The notes under the pieces were generated by a model. That model worked only from the letters and a program-made list of their open reading frames with translations. It was not told the DNA's origin and did not search any database. The translations under genes and the position numbers were made by a program. Positions 9,222 through 16,462 of a stretch of DNA of 64,000 bases are shown piece by piece (within the stretch, counting starts at the first letter, position 1; every line of letters starts with the position of its first letter). Origin of the DNA: JBEVJC01 sp040510375 (lineage in GTDB: Bacteria; Bacteroidota; Bacteroidia; Chitinophagales; Chitinophagaceae); NCBI GenBank assembly GCA_040510375.1, contig JBEVJC010000025.1, positions 62,001 to 126,000 of the forward strand, written 5' to 3'.

Positions 9222-9962
9222 ATGCTGGGTAAATCGCGGCTCAAATATATCCAAAGTTTAGGCCACAAAAAACAAAGGGAACAAGAGGGCCTGTTCGTGG
9301 CGGAAGGGCCGAAACTGGCGGAAGAAATCCTTGGCGGGATGGCTGGCCAGGTGTTGGAGATCCTTGCACTGGAAAGCTGGATCGCACGTGTCCGGGGTGA
9401 TTATCCCGGAGTTCCCATGACGGTGGTCACTGAAGAAGAGCTCGGCCGGATGACCCAGCTTTCCACCGCTAACCAGGTGATCGTCCTGGTACGGATTCCC
9501 GAACCGGTACATAATATTGATGTAAAGGGTAAGGTCACGCTGGTGCTCGATACCATCCAGGATCCGGGCAATCTTGGAACGCTGATCCGCATTGCGGACT
9601 GGTTCGGGGTTTCGCAGATCGTATGCAGTCCGGCAACAGCTGATCCGTATAATCCAAAGGTAGTCCAGTCAACCATGGGCAGTATTGCCCGGGTTACCAT
9701 GATGTATACCGACCTGCACCAATGGCTCCGTGAAAATCACCAGGTGGGGATTTATGCAGCTGCGCTGAAGGGAACCAATATAAATACCATGGGTAAACTG
9801 AAAGAAGGGATTATCGTGATCGGGAATGAATCAAAAGGGATCGACCTGGCCATTCTGGAAATGGTTCAGCATAAAATCACCATTCCAAGGATTGGTCATG
9901 CGGAATCACTGAATGCAGCTGTAGCAACGGGAATCATCCTTTCGCACCTGTTGGGTGAATAA
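9222..9962 (+). CDS. TrmH/SpoU family RNA 2'-O-methyltransferase
   Basis: 246 residues, ATG 9222. The N-terminal substrate-binding domain (SRLKYIQSLGHKKQRE, VAEGPKL near 27-32) is followed by a SPOUT knot domain with motif 1 PGNLGTLIRIADWFG (115-129), motif 2 IGNESKGI (200-207) and motif 3 AESLNAAVATGIILS (227-241). It transfers a methyl group from S-adenosylmethionine to a ribose 2'-OH of rRNA or tRNA; the exact nucleotide (RlmB-type G2251 or another site) cannot be told from sequence alone. Its start codon is 15 bp from that of the divergent TamL gene, so its own promoter must lie within tamL. Confidence 0.9.
   Translation: MLGKSRLKYIQSLGHKKQREQEGLFVAEGPKLAEEILGGMAGQVLEILALESWIARVRGDYPGVPMTVVTEEELGRMTQLSTANQVIVLVRIPEPVHNIDVKGKVTLVLDTIQDPGNLGTLIRIADWFGVSQIVCSPATADPYNPKVVQSTMGSIARVTMMYTDLHQWLRENHQVGIYAAALKGTNINTMGKLKEGIIVIGNESKGIDLAILEMVQHKITIPRIGHAESLNAAVATGIILSHLLGE
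9242..9249 (-). promoter_or_regulatory. -7 promoter box of the TamL gene, inside the neighbouring gene
   Basis: The minus strand reads TATATTTG, a full match to the Bacteroidota -7 consensus TAnnTTTG; a TTG lies 16 nt upstream. It would start transcription about 30 nt before ATG 9206. The box sits inside the 5' coding part of the divergent RNA methyltransferase. No experimental evidence is available. Confidence 0.55.
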
Positions 9963-10046
9963 TGACCCTGTACCTCCGGGATTATCAGAATCTTTCTTTC
10001 GCATCTGCGTGGTGAATAAGATCCGTACCTGCGGAGTATATAAAAA

Positions 10047-11327
10047 TTATCTGAAGCCGATGGCCTTTACCGGCTGGATCTTACGAACCAGCACAGAGGG
10101 GATCATCAATACCAGGAAACAGATGACCAGGGTGCCGGCGCAGATCAGTCCCACCTGCCACCACACTATGTGCACAGCCGCCTCACTCAGATAGTATGCT
10201 TCTTCATTGAGTTTGATAAACCCGGTTGCTTTTTGAAGGTACAGGAAACCCAGTGCCACAACGGCTCCTATAAAAACTCCCGTTACCGTGATAAACAGCG
10301 AATGACGGAGAAAGATTTTTTGTACGGTCCAGTCGGTAGCACCAAGAGCCTTGAGTATACCAATCATACGGATTCTTTCCAGCACCAGGATGATCAGGCA
10401 GGTGATAAGGTTAATGATTGCCACGATCATCATGAAACCGATAAGTACATTACGCGTGGTGTCCTGCATATTCAGCCAGTCGAAAATATTGGGTGATACT
10501 TCCTGCACACTCTGGCTATCCCAGGTAACAGGGAACCCCTCGAGATTGTAAATATCTTCTGCAACCTCTGGCGTCTGTTCATAATTTTTAAGGAAGATCT
10601 CATAGCCCCCTGCCTGGTTGCTGTCCCAATCGTTCAGTTTCCTGATAAGCTGGATATCCGCAATTGCAAATTGTTTATCGTAATCTTCAATACCGGTTTG
10701 ATAAATGCCGGAGATTTTCAGTTTATCGGGACGGATATCCGGCGTGCCTGTTTCACCATTTGATTCGGGCCGTATAAAATAAATCAGCACTGCATCATTG
10801 AGTTTGAGTTTAAGTTGTGCAGCTGTATATGAGGAGATCATGATCTCCCGGCTATAGGTACTGTCGTTAAACTGTATGGGGCGGCCCTCTTTGATGAATC
10901 TTTTCAGGTGTGAAAAATTATAGGTGCTGTCGAACCCTTTAATCATAACACCTTCCACATCCTCCCTGGTTTTAAGGATACCATACTTGGTGGCAAAGGG
11001 ATGGATATCTTCCACTCTCGGATCCTTCCTGATTTCTGCAACCAGCGAATTGTTCATCACCAGCGGTGTTTCTTCAGCAATAAGGCTTTTAAAAGGTTGT
11101 CTCTCCTGCACCCGCACATGACCCCAGAAACTAAATACTTTTTGACTTACTTCCTGCTGGAACCCGTTGGCGAAGGCCAGGGTAATTATCATTACGGCAA
11201 CACTGATGATAGTGGCCGAAACTGATATCCGGATAATGAACCTTGAAAAGCTGCCTCTGGCGCCTGGTTCAGATCCGGACGCCCGGTTAAATGCAATCCG
11301 GTTTGCTATAAATGCTGCAACCTTCAA
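10047..11327 (-). CDS. LolC/LolE-like ABC transporter permease (FtsX family)
   Basis: 426 residues from TTG 11327. A longer frame starts at 11384 but contains a perfect -7 box (TACTTTTG, 11372-11365) and homologues begin with KVAAFIANRIAFN, so the shorter form is chosen. TM1 is at about 32-55 (SRFIIRISVSATIISVAVMI), a large periplasmic MacB/PCD-like domain follows, and three C-terminal helices lie near 295-318, 342-365 and 385-408. Such permeases with a LolD ATPase release lipoproteins from the inner membrane. No ATPase gene is adjacent. It converges with the RNA methyltransferase gene. Confidence 0.85.
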   Translation of the reverse strand: MKVAAFIANRIAFNRASGSEPGARGSFSRFIIRISVSATIISVAVMIITLAFANGFQQEVSQKVFSFWGHVRVQERQPFKSLIAEETPLVMNNSLVAEIRKDPRVEDIHPFATKYGILKTREDVEGVMIKGFDSTYNFSHLKRFIKEGRPIQFNDSTYSREIMISSYTAAQLKLKLNDAVLIYFIRPESNGETGTPDIRPDKLKISGIYQTGIEDYDKQFAIADIQLIRKLNDWDSNQAGGYEIFLKNYEQTPEVAEDIYNLEGFPVTWDSQSVQEVSPNIFDWLNMQDTTRNVLIGFMMIVAIINLITCLIILVLERIRMIGILKALGATDWTVQKIFLRHSLFITVTGVFIGAVVALGFLYLQKATGFIKLNEEAYYLSEAAVHIVWWQVGLICAGTLVICFLVLMIPSVLVRKIQPVKAIGFR

Positions 11328-11364
11328 TGTGAATTGTTTGTCTTGACCATACTTTGGGTATGGA

Positions 11365-11372
11365 CAAAAGTA
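11365..11372 (-). promoter_or_regulatory. -7 promoter box for the LolC/E-like permease
   Basis: The minus strand reads TACTTTTG, a full match to TAnnTTTG. It places the start site about 30 nt before the TTG at 11327 and argues against the upstream start at 11384. No clear TTG lies at the proper distance for a -33 element. Confidence 0.45.
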
Positions 11373-11448
11373 AGCTCTTCCCAATATTTATAATCTTGTT
11401 TACCCATTTTTCACAATATTGCAAGGCATTCTTCACCAAACTCGTGGT

Positions 11449-12720
11449 ATGAAAACAGTATTGACCATTATATTCTCTTTATTGATGGTGGGCGGTATGG
11501 CGCAGCTCCCGGACCAGGTTTACGATCCGCAGATCCATACTGTCACGCTTACCCGGTCCGGTGATCCCTTATCTTATCCAATTATGACGCTGAATGCGGG
11601 CGACCAGCTCCAGCTGGATTTCGACGACCTGCGTGGTGGTTATCGCAACCTTTATTACACATTTGTTCTTTGTAATGCAGACTGGTCGGTGTCCAACCTG
11701 CCTTCCTTCGATTTTATAAGGGGATTCCAGAGTACCAGGATCACCAGTTACCGCAATTCTTCCATCTCCGAGATTCCCTATACCCATTACCAGGCCAGCG
11801 TGCCCGACCGCAGTTCAATCCCTTCACGTTCGGGAAATTATTTACTGAAAGTTTTTAATAATAACGATACATCGGACCTTCTTTTTACCAAACGTTTCCT
11901 GGTAGTGGATTCAAGGGTTTCTATTGCGGCCCAGATCAAACAGCCGTTCAATTCATTGTATTTCCAGACCGACCAGCGCGTACAGGTAATCGTCAATACT
12001 GCCAATGCAAGGATCAATACCCTGTCACCACAGGATCTCAAGGTGGTGGTGTTGCAGAATAATATCTGGAGCACTTCAGTATTGGTCGACCGTCCTGGTA
12101 TTTACCGGGGTAATTATTTTGAATACAATGACGACCTGACCAGTTTCCCTTCAGGCCGCGAATGGCGATGGATCGACCTCCGAAGCCTCCGGCTGTTAAG
12201 CGACCGGATGGACCGGATCGTTGATACCGCGGGACGGACCGATGTGTATATCAAAACCGAATCACCGAGATCGCAACAGGTTTACTTTTATTATCGCGAC
12301 CAGAACGGCCGGTACGTAATTGAAAATTCAGATGGCAATAATCCGCAATGGCAGAGTGATTATGCCTACGTGCATTTTACGTTTGTTCCACCCGGAGGCC
12401 AGGCATTCGGTGGTAAGGATGTTTATGTATTTGGGGAACTCACCAATTATAAAACGGACGACCAGTCAAGGATGATCTATAATAATGAAAAGGGCTGGTA
12501 TGAATCCACCCTGCTGCTTAAACAGGGTTATTATAATTATTCCTACGTGGTAACCGATAGCCGCAACCCCGTTATTAACCGGTATTCACTAATCGGTACT
12601 GAGGGTAATTTTACGAGTACGGAAAATGTGTATACCGTGCTGGTATACTACCGTGGCTTTGGTTCAAGATCAGATGAATTGCTTGGATACACCACGGTAA
12701 GCTCGTTTATAGCGAGATAA
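11449..12720 (+). CDS. DUF5103 protein, candidate type IX secretion system plug
   Basis: 423 residues from ATG 11449, where an N-terminal signal peptide begins (MKTVLTIIFSLLMVGGMAQ); the frame extends 10 codons upstream without homology support. The mature protein starts LPDQVYDPQIHTVTLTRSGDPLSYPI and contains the DUF5103 core: a beta-rich N-terminal domain and a C-terminal region with YVFGELTNYKTDDQSRMIYN near 340-360, resembling a carbohydrate-binding or early-set fold. The DUF5103 family includes the Plug protein seen bound to the SprA translocon in Flavobacterium. It would close the outer-membrane T9SS pore from the periplasmic side. Assignment rests on family recall, not on a search. Confidence 0.78.
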   Translation: MKTVLTIIFSLLMVGGMAQLPDQVYDPQIHTVTLTRSGDPLSYPIMTLNAGDQLQLDFDDLRGGYRNLYYTFVLCNADWSVSNLPSFDFIRGFQSTRITSYRNSSISEIPYTHYQASVPDRSSIPSRSGNYLLKVFNNNDTSDLLFTKRFLVVDSRVSIAAQIKQPFNSLYFQTDQRVQVIVNTANARINTLSPQDLKVVVLQNNIWSTSVLVDRPGIYRGNYFEYNDDLTSFPSGREWRWIDLRSLRLLSDRMDRIVDTAGRTDVYIKTESPRSQQVYFYYRDQNGRYVIENSDGNNPQWQSDYAYVHFTFVPPGGQAFGGKDVYVFGELTNYKTDDQSRMIYNNEKGWYESTLLLKQGYYNYSYVVTDSRNPVINRYSLIGTEGNFTSTENVYTVLVYYRGFGSRSDELLGYTTVSSFIAR

Positions 12721-12822
12721 CCTTCCTGCAGATATGGGCAATCTTATCCGGGTTGATTTTGCGGCTCCGGTTATAATTATTTTTCATATTCTGTTAATCT
12801 TTTTTCTTTAAATCATTACTGC

Positions 12823-12830
12823 TATCTTTG
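12823..12830 (+). promoter_or_regulatory. -7 promoter box of the SRP RNA
   Basis: TATCTTTG is a full match to the Bacteroidota consensus TAnnTTTG and lies 5 nt before the 5' strand of the RNA's closing stem, as expected for a stable RNA promoter. Confidence 0.6.
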
Positions 12831-12835
12831 CGGCC

Positions 12836-12933
12836 GGCAGGTCTTGCACGACCAGCTCCTGCAGAACCTCCCCAGGGCCGGAAGGCAGCAAGGATAAGCG
12901 GTTGAGCGGTGCGATGTAAGTAGCCTGCCTTTT
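12836..12933 (+). ncRNA. ffs: Signal recognition particle RNA (bacterial small type)
   Basis: The universally conserved SRP helix 8 signature appears as GGGCCGGAAGGCAGCAAGG around 12875-12893. The ends close with GGCAGG (12836-12841) pairing to CCTGCC (12924-12929), giving a hairpin of about 98 nt as in 4.5S RNA. With Ffh it delivers nascent membrane proteins to the Sec translocon. A full-match -7 box lies just upstream. The exact 3' end is uncertain; a short T run follows the stem. The transaldolase start codon lies 13 nt beyond. Confidence 0.92.
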
Positions 12934-12946
12934 TAAATTTATTAAT

Positions 12947-13600
12947 ATGAAGTTTTTTATAGACACAGCCAACCTGGCGCAAATCAGGGAAGCAAATGAA
13001 CTCGGGATCCTTGATGGCGTAACAACCAACCCGTCATTAATGGCCAAAGAAGGCATTAAAGGTCAGGAAGCAGTATTCGGTCATTACAAAACAATCTGTG
13101 AGATTGTTGATGGTGATATCAGCGCCGAAGTGGTGGGAACAGATTTTAATACTATTGTTGAAGAAGGTAAAAGGCTTGCGGCTATTCACCCGAATATTGT
13201 GGTGAAAGTTCCAATGATCAAGGACGGAGTTAAGGCCCTGAAATATTTCACCGACAACGGCATCCGTACAAACTGTACACTGGTATTCTCTGCCGCCCAG
13301 GCAATCCTTGCTGCCAAAGCAGGGGCAACTTATGTTTCTCCATTCATCGGTCGTATAGACGACAGTAACTGGGATGGAGTGCAGCTGATTGCACAGATCT
13401 CCAATATTTATTCAATCCAGGGTTTCAAGACCCAGATCCTTGCCGCTTCGATCCGCACATCGCTGCATATCGTTCAGTGTGCTGAAGCCGGTGCAGATGT
13501 TTGTACCTGTCCGCTGGAACCAATCCTCGGAATGCTGAAACATCCGCTTACTGATATTGGCCTGGCCAAGTTCCTCGAAGACGCCAAAAAATTCGCCTGA
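12947..13600 (+). CDS. fsa: Transaldolase / fructose-6-phosphate aldolase family protein
   Basis: 217 residues from ATG 12947. The short MipB/TalC-type class I aldolase has MKFFIDTANLAQI at the start, DGVTTNPSL at 23-31 and the Schiff-base lysine in VVKVPM (Lys87). The length fits the FSA/TalC subgroup rather than the ~315-residue classical transaldolase. It moves a dihydroxyacetone unit between sugar phosphates in the pentose phosphate pathway, or cleaves fructose 6-phosphate. Which activity dominates cannot be settled here. It follows the SRP RNA closely and ends at a strong intrinsic terminator. Confidence 0.93.
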   Translation: MKFFIDTANLAQIREANELGILDGVTTNPSLMAKEGIKGQEAVFGHYKTICEIVDGDISAEVVGTDFNTIVEEGKRLAAIHPNIVVKVPMIKDGVKALKYFTDNGIRTNCTLVFSAAQAILAAKAGATYVSPFIGRIDDSNWDGVQLIAQISNIYSIQGFKTQILAASIRTSLHIVQCAEAGADVCTCPLEPILGMLKHPLTDIGLAKFLEDAKKFA

Positions 13601-13620
13601 TAATATTTTATCAATAGAAA

Positions 13621-13651
13621 CCGCCCCGGATAACCAGGGCGGTTTTTTTTT
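13621..13651 (+). terminator. Intrinsic terminator after transaldolase
   Basis: A 6-bp GC stem, CCGCCC (13621-13626) with GGGCGG (13637-13642), closes a 10-nt loop and is followed by nine T residues. It lies 20 nt after the transaldolase stop. Confidence 0.9.
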
Positions 13652-14264
13652 GCCCGGCCGGTTGATGGTTGTGCGGATTCAAATACGCTTCACGAATCTT
13701 CGGATGGATTAATACATTGAATGACCTGAAGATGCCTGTGCGGTTTACCCTGCAATGGCAGAGCTCACAGGAAGCCTAGATAAGCTTCTGCAAATCTTCG
13801 GGTGAATTATTACACTGACGGGTTTAAGGATGCCCCAGAGGGTTCTTATGACCTTTAAGGATTACACCAAATAGCTTAACGATGTACCAGATTATTCCTC
13901 CGGGCTTTTGCTAATCTTCAAAGGAATTATTACAGTGAATGGCCAAAAGAAGCCCCTTCAGGTTTTTGCGGGTTTCAATGGGTCTTAATGGGGAATTCTC
14001 CGATTGGTATTTGCAATACCCGGGAAAGTTCTAACTGTATTCCGGTAAATAACGATGGATGACTTGAAGATGTCAGGGAAAATTTCAATCCTTTCCGTTG
14101 ACCTTAATAATATTTTTCAGCCGATCAAAACTTCTGAATTTTTACGGGTTTTTACGATGGGGCAACGCCACCGGAATTGTGTATTTAACAACTATAGAAA
14201 CTGCAGTATTTCCTGTTCTGGGCCCTGTTGTTGTTGTTCTGACTTCAATGATCACGATCTGACC
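13652..14264. other. Gene-free interval carrying degenerate repeats
   Basis: No convincing gene is present on either strand: stop codons are frequent and the short frames have no start-site or composition support. Most of the interval is taken up by the degenerate repeat series listed separately. G+C is close to that of the flanks. Confidence 0.6.
13688..14130 (+). repeat. Degenerate direct repeats, about 120-bp spacing
   Basis: Four related units begin near 13688, 13785, 13905 and 14029. Each has an AATCTTC-like start, a TNAATTATTACA-like middle and an AAGATGCC-like end. Using aligned cores, the spacings are 98, 120 and 120 bp (AATCTT at 13695, 13793 and 13913; ATGACCTGAAGATG at 13721 matches ATGACTTGAAGATG at 14059). 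A fifth weaker copy may start near 14131. Only about 40 bp per unit is conserved; the rest has diverged. The first and third units carry CTTC...GAAG arms that could form weak hairpins. Function is unknown; decay of an old tandem array is the simplest reading. Confidence 0.6.
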
Positions 14265-14666
14265 TTAAGACCTTTTACGACCTTTTGAGGGTGTCCTGGA
14301 TGGTAGTCCTGATTCTGCCGGAAGGTCGGGTTCGGGCAATCGTTTAATCCAGATCGTTTGTTCAATTGCCACAGTTGGGGTTGATCTCAAAACTGCCCTG
14401 ACCGTAATCTTTTCCTCCGGACAATCTACAGGAACGATCAATTCATTTCCGGAAAACCGAAATCCGTTTGCCGAAAAAACCAACTCCTTTGAGGTCAGTG
14501 GAAGCCACCTTCCGCCCGACAGTTTACCGTCCACATTTATGTAATTGTGCGTCCCTTTCTTCAGGCTGTCGGTATACAGGTGGAAGAAAATACTGTCAAT
14601 TTGCTGGGTCTTTCCCTTCATACCAAAAACAGCTATTAAGATAAAGACACACCACATTTTCTTCAT
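14265..14666 (-). CDS. Small exported protein of unknown function
   Basis: 133 residues from ATG 14666. A signal peptide is clear (MKKMWCVFILIAVFGMKGKTQ). The mature part has alternating hydrophobic residues consistent with a beta-sandwich (ISIFFHLYTD..., GTHNYINVDGKLSGGRWLPL, ELVFSANGFRFSGNELIVP, TVAIEQTIWIKRLP). I do not recognise a family. The basic tail SGLPSRTPSKGRKRS looks unlike the rest and could be a shifted or decayed end. It is the only convincing gene in the 13.65-16.40 kb desert and lies alone, with the AT-rich block upstream. It may be real but of recent or eroding status. Confidence 0.55.
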   Translation of the reverse strand: MKKMWCVFILIAVFGMKGKTQQIDSIFFHLYTDSLKKGTHNYINVDGKLSGGRWLPLTSKELVFSANGFRFSGNELIVPVDCPEEKITVRAVLRSTPTVAIEQTIWIKRLPEPDLPAESGLPSRTPSKGRKRS

Positions 14667-16403
14667 GATCCGGCATTTTTCTTTTACAGACGAATTAATT
14701 CACCGATCGGTTTCCTGCTCCAACCAAGTTACCCAAATTATTAAACCTGGCCATTTTCAGAGTTCAGTTCGTTCGAAAAGGACCTGGATTTTTTAACTAA
14801 CCAACGATCCGGATAGCCGGATAAGCACCGCTGTACGGACACACGCAGGAGGGTAGGTACGCCTCCGAATTTCTACCTAAAATTAAATATTAGGTAATCG
14901 TATTAAATTAATATTTAAGCTAATAAACATAGTATTTAACGGTTTTCAAATTTTAATTTATTTGCCAATATATTTAGGTCGATTATATGGTTATAAATTG
15001 TTCTAAATTAGATATTAAATGTTGTTTATCTGGCATTTATTTATAATAAAAGTGACTGGATAATTACCGGAATGTTCAGGTATTTTTAAAAGATTAAACA
15101 AGGTCTAAATTATTATAATTAGATTGGTGAATATCAGATATATATAAATCATATATCCTAATTAATTTTATATAAAATAATGTATGTTAAAAATATATAA
15201 AATGATTCCTGTTTTAATCCGGAAAATTTTAAAGGAAAACCTCTTTTGAGGCATTTCGTATCCTGAGTAACCAACTTATGAAGGCAGAAAATCTGCTGGC
15301 GGAAAGGGGTTTAAAATGCTGTTTGGGGCATCTGAGATAGAGTCAAATTTGAAGGGCTGGTCCATTTTTCAGTTCGGAGTCGGTAGGGAATTACAGAATG
15401 AAATTAAAAGTGGCGTTTAAAAAGGAGCGGAATTGGTAGATCTCAAACGAACCAGGCTGGCCCACAAAGACTCGTTGAACCAGTATGTTTCTTCCAGTTC
15501 CCGAGATTCAAAATGATGGTGTACTGTCAGTTCGTCATAATCGAAATATTTCATTCGGCAAACGATGTACTTGGGTTATGTGGTTATCAAGGGGTAAAAA
15601 ATTGTTGATTACCGGGTTGAGGTAAGCCGGTGGAGGGGTTAGTTCAGCTTGGAAAAATGCAGGTTCGGAGTCGGGGGTTTAGTCCAAAAGGCCAACGGGG
15701 GGTATTTAATTCCTTTGGGAAAACTACCAGGGTTTGATCAGTTAAACCGATCAGAACCGGTCACCCTGGTCGTTCGTTTTATCGCCCTGGAGACATCAGG
15801 ATTTCCTCCGGATCCATGAGGAAAAAAATCAGGAGTCGACAAATTCATGGCCTGGAAAGATGATTCTGAAGTCATGATAATTACCTCGGGAGACAGGATT
15901 TTTATTAAATCTTGTGAGGAGAAATGTTGGGCGACAGAACATCTGCAGATACAAAAAAAAGGAGGTTACCTGGAGACCGGAAAATATCAGGTGATAGGAA
16001 AATTACTATCGAAACCTGCATTGGAGTAACAGGAAATTCCCTTTCACCGGATCCATAATTGAACAGGAAAACGCAGAAATTTCATCAACCAGATATGGAA
16101 TTTATCTGAGGATTTCTCCTTACACGTACTCCATTTTGTGTTGGAGAATGATGAGAACCCATCAATCCTGGTGTTGCCTTTAACAAGAAAATTCCACCAA
16201 ACAGGTCCAAAATTCTGCGACAATATTTAGATTTTAATGAAGTCAGAGGGAGGAGAACCCAGGAAAAAAATCGTTTTCCAGGTTCCATTCTGATGGGCCG
16301 ACTGGTAAATTCCGACCAGTTTCGTTTGTAAATACATCCCGGAAATGCGGATTAAATTTTAAAAAGCAAGGTTAAGAGAAGAAATTTCAACCGGGATATC
16401 AGC
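14667..16403. other. Gene-poor interval of 1.7 kb
   Basis: No gene is convincingly supported. It opens with an AT-rich block (14881-15240) and continues at more normal composition. Two short frames look somewhat protein-like but lack any support: minus 15554-15417 (45 residues, starting MKYFDYDELT) and plus 15847-16029 (60 residues, starting MAWKDDSEVM). A phrase close to GTTCGGAGTCGG occurs at about 15372 and again at about 15663. An interrupted dyad lies at 15726-15770. The interval ends at the terminator of the BlaR1-type gene. Confidence 0.55.
14881..15240. other. Extremely AT-rich block
   Basis: By hand count 70 of 360 bases are G or C (19%), against roughly 45-50% in neighbouring genes. 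The block has sharp edges, contains many short TAAAT/ATTTA phrases and opens with the 7-bp dyad TACCTAA-N9-TTAGGTA at 14874-14896. No DnaA-box match to TTATNCACA was found, and no coding frame. Confidence 0.85.
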
Positions 16404-16436
16404 AAAAAAAAAGGCCGGACTCCAAAGTCCGGCCTT
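16404..16436 (-). terminator. Intrinsic terminator after the BlaR1-type gene
   Basis: An 11-bp perfect stem, AAGGCCGGACT (16411-16421) with AGTCCGGCCTT (16426-16436), encloses CCAA. Read on the minus strand it is followed by a run of nine T, placing it 27 nt after the stop codon of the M56 peptidase gene. Confidence 0.9.
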
Positions 16437-16462
16437 CCTTTATCCCTGGCAACAGTTCGTTA

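Noticed and set aside
13688..14130. CRISPR array
   Set aside because: Repeats are degenerate, too far apart and not of constant length; no cas genes are present.
14881..15240. Replication origin in the AT-rich block
   Set aside because: No TTATNCACA DnaA boxes, and no dnaA, gidA or parAB genes nearby.
15726..15770. Interrupted dyad ACCAGGG ... CCCTGGT with an inner TGATC/GATCA
   Set aside because: The arms are short and separated by unpaired bases; no gene or T tract is adjacent, so no function can be argued.
16085..16288. 67-residue frame on the minus strand
   Set aside because: No start-site signal, unlikely composition and no similarity recognised; it lies in the gene-poor interval and ends without context.
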